Assembly (NCBI RefSeq): GCF_050859025.1
Contig: NZ_CP138200.1
Coordinates: forward strand, 3,100,001-3,164,000
Origin: Wukongibacter sp050859025
Lineage (GTDB): Bacteria; Bacillota; Clostridia; Peptostreptococcales; Caminicellaceae
Length of the DNA: 64,000 nucleotides
Direction of reading: 5' to 3'
Part shown: in pieces, positions 44,941 to 51,715 of the stretch
Layout: every line of letters starts with the position of its first letter
How positions within the stretch are numbered: the first letter of the stretch is position 1
The notes under the pieces: generated by a model
Told to the model about the DNA's origin: nothing
The model's database searches: none
Seen by the model: only the letters and a program-made list of their open reading frames with translations
Program-made: the position numbers and the translations under genes

Positions 44941-45510
44941 ATGCAAGCAAAATACTTAAATAGAGCTACGGATTTAGCAAAAAACTTAATAAGAGAGGTT
45001 GTATCTGAGAAAGATATAGTTGTGGATGCCACAGTAGGTAATGGTAATGATACTTTATTTTTATGTGATTTAGTTGGTGCAGAGGGAAGAGTTATTGGTT
45101 TTGATGTTCAGAAACTAGCCTTAGAAAAGACTGAAAAAAGACTAGGGGAAAGAAATCTATTAGACAGAGTAAAACTTATAAATTCAGGACATGAAAATAT
45201 GAAGAACTATATTGAGTGTGAAGTATCTGCTATTATGTTCAATTTAGGATACTTACCTGGAAATGACCATAGCATAACCACGAAATATGAAACTACCCTT
45301 AAAGCTATAATGGAAGGCATAGATATTTTGAAAAAAAATGGCGTAATGACTGTAGCTATTTATCCGGGGCATAGGGAAGGCATGAAAGAAAAGGAGAATT
45401 TATTAGATTTCCTATGTACTGTAGACCAAAGAAAGGTCAATGTATTGAAAATGGAATTTATAAATCAAGTTAATAATCCTCCCTTACTTATAGCTATTGA
45501 GAAGAAATAG
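44941..45510 (+). CDS. mnmM: tRNA mnm5s2U biosynthesis methyltransferase (MnmM/YtqB-like)
   Basis: This is a class I SAM methyltransferase with VVDATVGNGNDTLFLCDLVG as motif I and RVIGFDVQKLAL as the acidic strand. FNLGYLPGNDH is the motif IV-like loop, and the PGHREG loop lies near the end. The length of 189 residues matches YtqB/MnmM, recently assigned to the last methylation step in wobble uridine modification in Gram-positive bacteria. The start ATG has GGAGG 6-7 bases upstream. It is convergent with an unknown minus-strand gene 13 bases downstream. The family call is good; the tRNA role is by homology. Confidence 0.85.
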   Translation: MQAKYLNRATDLAKNLIREVVSEKDIVVDATVGNGNDTLFLCDLVGAEGRVIGFDVQKLALEKTEKRLGERNLLDRVKLINSGHENMKNYIECEVSAIMFNLGYLPGNDHSITTKYETTLKAIMEGIDILKKNGVMTVAIYPGHREGMKEKENLLDFLCTVDQRKVNVLKMEFINQVNNPPLLIAIEKK

Positions 45511-45523
45511 AAATGAATTTATG

Positions 45524-46171
45524 CTAACAATAATCATGAAGATATATTTTTTGTGGTCTATTACTTCTAAATTCTAATATTTTTACTGGGCTGTTGTCTT
45601 CAATTTTTTTGTCACATTTAAGGCAGATATATCTGGATTTTTTAATTTTGTCATAGCTGATTTTCGTTGGAAGAGAGCCATATTTAGCAAAGCTTTTCCA
45701 TCCAGTTTTACAAAGGTTAACTCTGTTTTCATAATCAGAATAAACCCAGCGAAGAATTCTATGAAAGTGAAATGGATACTTTGTATAACTAATAAATCTC
45801 TTTGGAAAGCCCAAGGATATAGTATAATCTTCAAAGCTTGTTTCAATTTGGGATTGTAAGGGTTCCTCGATTTTAGTATTTATATACTTATAGTTGTTAT
45901 CTGAAATCCAAGGCCTGAGTTTGTCAAACATATAACCTCTACAGATATAAATTTCTTCACTGTGATCAACATTTAGCTTTATAAATAAATCTTCGACGAT
46001 ATTAATCACGTAATCAAGATACATTTTTTTTTGAAACAACTCGGGAGAATAATACTTCAGTGGTATGGTATCATAAAAATATTCCTTGGTTTCAAATCTC
46101 ATTGCACCTATTATAGTTCCGCCAATTAAACTGCCACTACCTGCATCATCTATTAAAATCAATAAAATCAC
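45524..46171 (-). CDS. Unknown protein with RNase HII-like N-terminus and C-terminal zinc ribbon
   Basis: This protein, 215 residues from GTG 46171, or 212 from TTG 46162 which is better placed after AGGTGA, has no recognised family. Its first residues (LILIDDAGSGSLIGG) resemble the DEAGRGPLAGP motif that opens RNase HII, with Asp-Asp instead of Asp-Glu. The centre has a HFHRILRW basic patch. The last 45 residues contain YICLKCDKK and YLHDYC, a CxxC...HxxC pair that could hold Zn2+. Together they suggest a nucleic-acid enzyme. It lies alone, convergent with mnmM. An RNase H-fold nuclease is one reading; the rest of the HII motifs were not found. Confidence 0.5.
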   Translation of the reverse strand: MILLILIDDAGSGSLIGGTIIGAMRFETKEYFYDTIPLKYYSPELFQKKMYLDYVINIVEDLFIKLNVDHSEEIYICRGYMFDKLRPWISDNNYKYINTKIEEPLQSQIETSFEDYTISLGFPKRFISYTKYPFHFHRILRWVYSDYENRVNLCKTGWKSFAKYGSLPTKISYDKIKKSRYICLKCDKKIEDNSPVKILEFRSNRPQKIYLHDYC

Positions 46172-46279
46172 CTCAGAATTTATTGTATATAGTTCTACTT
46201 AATCTCTATAGAGCACTATATATTTTAGTATTTGTATAAAATTATTTGAGTATTAGTTAAATTTTCAGATTTGCAAAAA

Positions 46280-46327
46280 TATAGGGTTCAAATAGTAGAA
46301 CTTAATTTATACTTGAATCCTTATATA
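46280..46327. repeat. Deletion derivative of a family A repeat
   Basis: The ends TATAGGGTTCAAATAGTAG (one arm) and ACTTGAATCCTTATATA (the other) of family A are joined in 48 bp with the centre removed. Confidence 0.65.
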
Positions 46328-46405
46328 GAAGTAAATCTTTAATATTTTAAACATATATAAGCTGTGAAAGATTTATTAAATATCGAAACTTTGCCTTTAT
46401 AAGAA
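46322..46405. repeat. Degenerate family B-like sequence before surE
   Basis: TATATAGAAGTAAATCTTTAA and later GAAAGATTTATTAAAT resemble family B ends, with weak central similarity. It reaches close to the surE start. Confidence 0.4.
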
Positions 46406-46471
46406 GCATTGATGGACAAATTTCTAAAATATAAGATATTTATTGCATTATATAGAAAGGACGTGTTTTCA

Positions 46472-47233
46472 TTGAAGATACTTGTAACAAACGACGACGG
46501 TATTTTTGCTGAGGGAATATACAAATTGGCAAAAAAATTGGATGAGAAATATGAGGTTTTTATTGTAGCACCTGATAGACAAAGAAGTGCCACAGGACAC
46601 GCTATCACAATGCATAATCCTTTAAGAGCAAAAAAAATAAAGTTTTATGATACAGATATTTCTGCATGGTCTGTAGATGGTACTCCATCGGATTGTGTGA
46701 AATTAGCTTTAGAAGCCTTGCTTGAGGAAAAACCAGACTTTATTATATCGGGGATTAATGATGGACCGAACTTAGGAACCGATGTACTGTACTCAGGCAC
46801 AGTTTCAGCAGCAATGGAAGGGGCAATACATGGGATTCAGTCTATAGCAGTATCTATGGCCTATACTAAGGAGATAGATTTTAGTGTAGGAGCTGATTTT
46901 GCATATAAGATGGTAGATAAGTTAAAGGTAAAAAAGCTCCCACCCAATACTCTATTAAATATTAATATTCCAAAGGGGACTAAGGAAGAGCTTGGAGGAG
47001 CTAAAATAACAACTCTAGGTATTAGAAAATATAAAAATGCCTTTGAAAAGAGACATGACCCGAGAGGTAATGAGTATTATTGGCTTAGTGGTGAAGTAAT
47101 AAATGAAGATCAAGGTGAAGATTCAGATATTAATTGTATAAAAGATAAATATGTATCGGTAACACCCATACATTATGATCTAACAAAGTTTGACTTAGTT
47201 CAGATAATGAAACAATGGAATATTAATTTATAA
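46472..47233 (+). CDS. surE: 5'-nucleotidase / survival protein SurE
   Basis: SurE dephosphorylates nucleoside monophosphates and is linked to stationary-phase survival. The protein has 253 residues from TTG 46472, which has AAAGGA about 10 bases upstream; a longer frame from 46409 adds 21 residues not found in the family. Motifs: ILVTNDDGIFAEGI at the start (metal-binding Asp-Asp), VAPDRQRSATGHAIT and IISGINDGPNLGTDVLYSGTV. A hairpin with T-rich tail follows. The gene stands alone between repeats and the korDABC promoter region. Confidence 0.92.
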   Translation: MKILVTNDDGIFAEGIYKLAKKLDEKYEVFIVAPDRQRSATGHAITMHNPLRAKKIKFYDTDISAWSVDGTPSDCVKLALEALLEEKPDFIISGINDGPNLGTDVLYSGTVSAAMEGAIHGIQSIAVSMAYTKEIDFSVGADFAYKMVDKLKVKKLPPNTLLNINIPKGTKEELGGAKITTLGIRKYKNAFEKRHDPRGNEYYWLSGEVINEDQGEDSDINCIKDKYVSVTPIHYDLTKFDLVQIMKQWNINL

Positions 47234-47310
47234 GCATAGGTAGTGACATTATAGATTTTATTAAGCAAATAAAGATACATGAAATCAAATAAAGAATATA
47301 TACAAATCCG

Positions 47311-47340
47311 CCGATAAGGAATAGCTTATCGGTTTCTTTT
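47311..47340 (+). terminator. Terminator after surE
   Basis: CCGATAAG and CTTATCGG form an 8-bp arm with a 6-nt loop, followed by TTTCTTTT. Confidence 0.85.
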
Positions 47341-47623
47341 ATGTCATTTATAAAGAAAATATAGGTTTAAGTTAAGTTAGCTTAGAAAGTTTTAGATAAA
47401 GATTTTGTCATTTGAACTCGAAATGACTTTGAGATAAAAATCTGATCATTGAGAGAGAGGCGTATCCCTTGAATGATTTGGAAAATCTTTTGTCTAGAGG
47501 TTACACGTGTATAGAATAAATGCATACAATTATTGAAAAACTCATTTATACTATGATGTGAATATACAAAATGCAATACAAATTGCAAAATACCATTATA
47601 TTTTCAAAAAAATGAAATTTTAA
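47341..47623. other. Intergenic region with no supported gene
   Basis: A 68-codon frame on the minus strand (47382-47588) has no ribosome site and no family match by eye. No repeat copy or hairpin was recognised before the promoter at 47624. Confidence 0.5.
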
Positions 47624-47652
47624 TTGCATAATTTAATTGAACCTGTTATTAT
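47624..47652 (+). promoter_or_regulatory. Probable promoter of the kor operon
   Basis: TTGCAT and TATTAT are separated by 17 bp, with TG one base before the -10. Transcripts from here have a leader of about 210 bases that contains the family C hairpin. Confidence 0.55.
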
Positions 47653-47677
47653 GTATTTAGACATGATAAATGAATGA

Positions 47678-47839
47678 ATAACCAACTACAAAGTATAAAA
47701 AAATATCAAAAAATGAATTGATATTTTATGGTAATGCTACTCTAAAGATTAATAAATTTCATTGAGAGAATGTAGAAGCGTTCATTATTTCAATAAAATT
47801 TATTTTAAGATTGAAGGTAGCATGACAATAGTTGGTTAT
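47678..47839. repeat. Family C palindromic element in the kor leader
   Basis: The outer arms are ATAACCAACTA and TAGTTGGTTAT, perfect 11-bp inverted repeats. The inner arms from 47732 (ATGCTAC...) to 47825 (...GTAGCAT) make a roughly 40-bp imperfect stem around the apical loop TAGAAGCGTT. Shared centre with the element upstream of scpA. Confidence 0.65.
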
Positions 47840-47867
47840 CTATTGATAATAAAGGGAGGTAATGTTC

Positions 47868-48077
47868 TTGAGCCAAAATAATAAGAATCTAATAATAAAC
47901 CCAGAACTATGTAAGGGATGCGGAATCTGTGTAGCATTCTGTCCTAAACAAGTACTTGCGATGGAGAATGAAAAAGTTAAGGCAGTAGATATAGAAAAAT
48001 GTATAAAGTGTGGATTATGTGAGCTTAGATGTCCAGATTATGCTATTTATATAGGAGGTAACGAGGATGAAAAATAG
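47868..48077 (+). CDS. korD: Ferredoxin-type delta subunit of 2-oxoacid:ferredoxin oxidoreductase
   Basis: This small 2[4Fe-4S] protein, about 69 residues, has CKGCGICVAFCPK and CIKCGLCELRCPD, two CxxCxxCxxxCP motifs. It passes electrons out of the oxidoreductase to free ferredoxin. TTG at 47868 is preferred because GGGAGG then lies 8 bases upstream, while the ATG at 47862 is only 2 bases away. It overlaps the alpha-subunit gene by 11 bases. The order delta-alpha-beta-gamma is that of KOR-type enzymes in Clostridia and Archaea. Confidence 0.9.
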   Translation: MSQNNKNLIINPELCKGCGICVAFCPKQVLAMENEKVKAVDIEKCIKCGLCELRCPDYAIYIGGNEDEK

Positions 48078-49203
48078 AAAAGTAAAACTGATGCAAGGAA
48101 ATGAAGCATGTGTTGAAGGAGCTATGGCTGCTGGGATGAAATTCTATGGTGGATATCCAATCACACCATCAACAGAAATTGCAGAGTTTTCAGCTGAAAA
48201 ATTACCTCGTGTTGGAGGAAAATTCATACAAATGGAAGATGAAATTGCTGGTATAGCAGCAGCAATTGGAGGTTCTTTAGCAGGACTTAAATCAATGACA
48301 GCAACTAGTGGTCCTGGATTCTCACTTAAGCAAGAAAACTTAGGTTATGCAATAATAGCTGAGATTCCTCTTGTTGTTGTAAACGTGCAAAGAGGTGGTC
48401 CAAGTACAGGTCTTCCTACAGCTCCTGCTCAAGGTGATGTTATGCAAGCAAAATGGGGTACTCATGGAGATCATCCAATAATAGCAGTAAGTCCTTCATC
48501 TGTAAAAGAAACTTTTGATTTAACAGTTAGAGCCTTTAATTTAGCTGAAAAATATAGAACACCTGTAATTATTTTAACTGATGAAGTTGTTGGTCACATG
48601 AGAGAAAAAATTGAGATTCCTGATCCAAGCGAATTAGAAATAATAGATAGAGTAAAACCAGCTTTGGATGAAGACTACAAGCCGTACAAGGTGTCAGAAG
48701 GTCAACTAGTACCTCCTATGGCTGCTTATGGAGATGGACACAGATTCCATGTTACTGGTTTAATGCATGATGAAACAGGATTCCCAAGTAACAGCTCAGA
48801 AAATGCAGAAAAAGAATTAGATAGACTTATGAATAAGATAAATAAAAACTTAGATGACATTGTTGAGTACGAAGAATACATGTTAGAAGATGCAGACTTT
48901 GCTATATTTTCATACGGAAGTACAGCAAGATCGGCTAAAAGTGCTGTTAAAGCATTAAGAGAAGAAGGAATAAAGGTAGGAATGTTTAGACCTATTACTA
49001 TTTGGCCATTCCCAGAGGAGCAGGTTTCTAGATTAAGCGAAAAGGTAAAATCAATAGTTGTAGCTGAAATGAATCTTGGTCAAATCGTATACGAAGTAGA
49101 AAGAATTGCAAAAGGAAATTGTAAAATAGATCTAGTTGGAAAAGCCAATGGAGAGGTTATAACTCCAGACGAAATCGTAAGTAAGCTTAAGGAGGTTTTA
49201 TAA
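48067..49203 (+). CDS. korA: 2-oxoacid:ferredoxin oxidoreductase alpha subunit
   Basis: This subunit helps form the active site for CoA-dependent oxidative decarboxylation of 2-oxoacids. It has 378 residues. The N-terminal domain I has EGAMAAGMKFYGGYPITPST, and QMEDEIAGIAAAIGGSLAG follows. EIPLVVVNVQRGGPSTGLP matches the conserved loop, and domain II near residues 260-378 has a pyruvate-ferredoxin-like C-terminal fold (GMFRPITIWPFPE). The preferred substrate, 2-oxoglutarate or branched-chain oxoacids, cannot be fixed by eye. It follows korD by overlap. Confidence 0.9.
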   Translation: MKNRKVKLMQGNEACVEGAMAAGMKFYGGYPITPSTEIAEFSAEKLPRVGGKFIQMEDEIAGIAAAIGGSLAGLKSMTATSGPGFSLKQENLGYAIIAEIPLVVVNVQRGGPSTGLPTAPAQGDVMQAKWGTHGDHPIIAVSPSSVKETFDLTVRAFNLAEKYRTPVIILTDEVVGHMREKIEIPDPSELEIIDRVKPALDEDYKPYKVSEGQLVPPMAAYGDGHRFHVTGLMHDETGFPSNSSENAEKELDRLMNKINKNLDDIVEYEEYMLEDADFAIFSYGSTARSAKSAVKALREEGIKVGMFRPITIWPFPEEQVSRLSEKVKSIVVAEMNLGQIVYEVERIAKGNCKIDLVGKANGEVITPDEIVSKLKEVL

Positions 49204-50025
49204 GTGACTAGCAAATTAATCAAAGACTACTTTAGAACAGATAAATTGCCTCATATTTGGTGTCCAGGTTGTGGTCATGGAATTATGATGAGATCAGTAG
49301 TTCAGGCTATTGATAACTTAGGTTTAGATAAAGATAAGGTATGTGTTGTATCAGGTATAGGATGTTCATCAAGGGCTTCAGGGTATATGGATTTTAATAC
49401 TCTACATACTACTCATGGTAGAGCATTAGCCTTTGCAACTGGTGTTAAGCTTGCTAGACCAGAACTTGAAGTAATAGTAATAACTGGTGATGGAGACTGT
49501 GCTGCAATTGGTGGTAACCACTTAATCCATGCGGCTAGAAGAAACATTAATATAACTACAATTGTATTTAATAATAATATATATGGTATGACTGGTGGAC
49601 AATACTCACCAACTACACCAAAGAATGAATACGGTACAACTGCACCATATGGAAATATAGATAAATCATTTGATATACCAGCTCTTGCAGCAGCTGCTGG
49701 AGCAACATATACTGCTAGAGGAACGGCATACCATGCAAAGCAACTTTCAAAGCTTATAGAAAACGGAATTAAAAATAAAGGATTTTCACTAGTAGAAGGA
49801 ATCAGTATCTGTCCAACTTACTATGGAAGAAAGAATAAAAAAGGTTCAGTTGTTGATATGATGACTTGGCTTAAGGATAATGCTGTAGATGTAAAAGTTG
49901 CAGAAAAATTACCAGCTGAAAAGGTTGCAGGTAAATTCTTGATAGGTGAATTCAAGAATGCTACAGAGCCTGAGTACACAGAAGAATATATGAAGATTAT
50001 AGAAAGATTTCAAAAGGAGAGATAA
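49204..50025 (+). CDS. korB: 2-oxoacid:ferredoxin oxidoreductase beta subunit
   Basis: It holds the thiamine diphosphate site. The 273 residues include WCPGCGHGIMMRSV at the N-terminus, VIVITGDGDCAAIGGNHLIH, which is the ThDP/Mg motif GDGD...N, and NNNIYGMTGGQYSPTTP next to the active site. The start is GTG 49204, directly after the alpha stop. Length matches KorB/VorB without the extra domain of larger pyruvate oxidoreductases. With alpha, gamma and delta it forms the full complex. Confidence 0.92.
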   Translation: MTSKLIKDYFRTDKLPHIWCPGCGHGIMMRSVVQAIDNLGLDKDKVCVVSGIGCSSRASGYMDFNTLHTTHGRALAFATGVKLARPELEVIVITGDGDCAAIGGNHLIHAARRNINITTIVFNNNIYGMTGGQYSPTTPKNEYGTTAPYGNIDKSFDIPALAAAAGATYTARGTAYHAKQLSKLIENGIKNKGFSLVEGISICPTYYGRKNKKGSVVDMMTWLKDNAVDVKVAEKLPAEKVAGKFLIGEFKNATEPEYTEEYMKIIERFQKER

Positions 50026-50026
50026 T

Positions 50027-50560
50027 ATGGCTATGCAGACTGAGATTAGATTAACTGGTTCCGGAGGTCAAGGACTAATATTAGCTGGTATTATATTAGC
50101 GGAAGCAGCACTTTTAAAGGGTGATAATGCTATACAATCACAATCCTATGGACCAGAAGCTAGAGGTGGAGCTAGTAAAGCAGAGGTTATTATAAGTAAA
50201 GAGGATATAGATTTTCCAAAGGTAAGAGAGGCAGATATCATGCTTTCACTTACTCAAGTGGCTTTAGATAAATATGTTGATACATTAAAGGAAGATGGAA
50301 TACTAGTAATCGATTCTTCAATTGAAGTACCTTCAGACTTAAAGGCTAAAAAAATTGTATCTATTCCAATGTTAAACACTGCAAGTGAAGTTATTGGTAA
50401 ATCTATGGTTGCTAATATAGTAGCTTTAGGTGCAATCCAAGGACTTACGGATATTGTTACAAAGGAATATCTTGAAGAAGCAGTTTTAAGTAGAGTACCT
50501 AGAGGAACTGAGGAGTTAAACAAAAGGGCTTTACAGGAAGGATATAATTTAGTAAAATAG
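50027..50560 (+). CDS. korC: 2-oxoacid:ferredoxin oxidoreductase gamma subunit
   Basis: The gamma subunit supports assembly and electron flow. The 177 residues begin with IRLTGSGGQGLILAGIILAEAA, the signature of this family, then SQSYGPEARGGASKAEVI with the conserved Gly-rich loop. The ATG is 2 bases after the korB stop with AAGGAG upstream. The gene is followed 27 bases later by an RpiR-type regulator on the same strand. The operon has a full set, so an active enzyme is expected. Confidence 0.92.
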   Translation: MAMQTEIRLTGSGGQGLILAGIILAEAALLKGDNAIQSQSYGPEARGGASKAEVIISKEDIDFPKVREADIMLSLTQVALDKYVDTLKEDGILVIDSSIEVPSDLKAKKIVSIPMLNTASEVIGKSMVANIVALGAIQGLTDIVTKEYLEEAVLSRVPRGTEELNKRALQEGYNLVK

Positions 50561-50587
50561 CCTTAATATAAGAAAAGAGGGCTATTT

Positions 50588-51448
50588 ATGAATGGGGATA
50601 AAAAGGATTTATTAATCAGAATTAGAGAAAAATATAATAAACTTAGTAAAGGTCAAAAATTGATAGCTAGTTTTGTTATGAATAACTATGATAAAGTAGC
50701 TTTCATGACTGCATCTAAATTAGGAGAAAAGGTCGGTGTAAGTGAATCTACCGTTGTAAGATTTGCTAATGCCTTAGACTATAAGGGTTATCCTGATTTG
50801 CAAAAGGAATTGCAGGAGCTTATCAAGACTAAGCTCACAACGGTTCAAAGACTAGAGCTTTCTAAAAATTATGATGAAGAAGGCTTTTTCAAGAAAGTTA
50901 TGCAGGCCGACGTAGATAATATTTTGAAAACAGTCAGTGAACTAAATACAGAATCCTTTAATGAAGTAGTCAAAAGTATCCTAGAGGCAAAGAAAGTATA
51001 TGTATTCGGATTAAGGAGTTCCACGGTAATTGTTGAGTATTTCTCTTTCTACTTGAATTTTATCTTGGATAATGTACGTATCGTGCCTTCTGGTATAAAT
51101 GATATACTTGACCAATTAGTTAATATAGACGAAGATGACGTGTTTATAGGGCTTTCATTTCCAAGATATACAAAGAAGACCATTGAGGTTATGGAGTTTG
51201 CTAAAAACAAGGGTGCGAAGATACTAGGTATAACAGATAGTCAATTTTCTCCTATATCTGAAGTAGCGGATATAACTTTAACGGCTAAGAGTAATATGAC
51301 ATCGTTTGTTGATTCTCTAGTTGCTCCCATGAGCTTAATAAACGCATTAATAATAGCATTGAGTATGAAAGAGAAGGATAGGATTACTGATAGATTAAAG
51401 AGTTTTGAATCTACTTGGGAAAAATATGATATATATATAAATAAATAG
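50588..51448 (+). CDS. MurR/RpiR-family transcriptional regulator
   Basis: This 286-residue protein has an N-terminal HTH of the HTH-6 type (ASKLGEKVGVSESTVVRFANAL, near residues 38-60). A SIS domain (about 125-265) shows VYVFGLRSSTVIVEYFSFYL and VFIGLSFPRYTKKTIE. SIS domains bind phosphosugars. It may sense a sugar phosphate, or control the kor operon beside it. The RBS AAAAGAGGG is upstream of the ATG. A terminator with T run follows. The ligand is unknown. Confidence 0.88.
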   Translation: MNGDKKDLLIRIREKYNKLSKGQKLIASFVMNNYDKVAFMTASKLGEKVGVSESTVVRFANALDYKGYPDLQKELQELIKTKLTTVQRLELSKNYDEEGFFKKVMQADVDNILKTVSELNTESFNEVVKSILEAKKVYVFGLRSSTVIVEYFSFYLNFILDNVRIVPSGINDILDQLVNIDEDDVFIGLSFPRYTKKTIEVMEFAKNKGAKILGITDSQFSPISEVADITLTAKSNMTSFVDSLVAPMSLINALIIALSMKEKDRITDRLKSFESTWEKYDIYINK

Positions 51449-51456
51449 CTAATAAT

Positions 51457-51505
51457 AGGCAAAAGCTTTTTACTTTAGGTGAATGAGCTTTTGCCTTTTC
51501 TTTTA
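51457..51505 (+). terminator. Terminator after the rpiR-type gene
   Basis: AGGCAAAAGCT and AGCTTTTGCCT form an 11-bp perfect arm around an 18-nt loop, followed by TTTTCTTTTAT. Ends the kor operon. Confidence 0.88.
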
Positions 51506-51651
51506 TTTGGGAAAAATACAAATAAAAGTCTGGACAAAACAGAGGATTCAATGGTCGAGAGTTTTTATTAAGGCTCTGTTAAGGAACTTTTAAGATTATT
51601 TGAAGGTCTATATTATTGATATAACTCTATATAAATAGTAGAATAACTATG

Positions 51652-51680
51652 TTGACCGTTATAAACAAGTTACTTATATT
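51652..51680 (+). promoter_or_regulatory. SigmaA-type promoter of the envelope operon
   Basis: TTGACC and TATATT are separated by 17 bp and lie 36 bases before the ATG at 51716. Likely drives the eight-gene run to the end of the window. Confidence 0.7.
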
Positions 51681-51715
51681 TTCAGAAAAAATCTAAATTT
51701 TTAGGGGGGACTATA

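Noticed and set aside
47382..47588. Minus-strand frame of 68 codons between surE and korD
   Set aside because: No ribosome site, no recognisable motif, and codon use looks random.
47678..47839. Possible retron msr/msd structure
   Set aside because: A long stem-loop exists, but no reverse transcriptase gene is near it.
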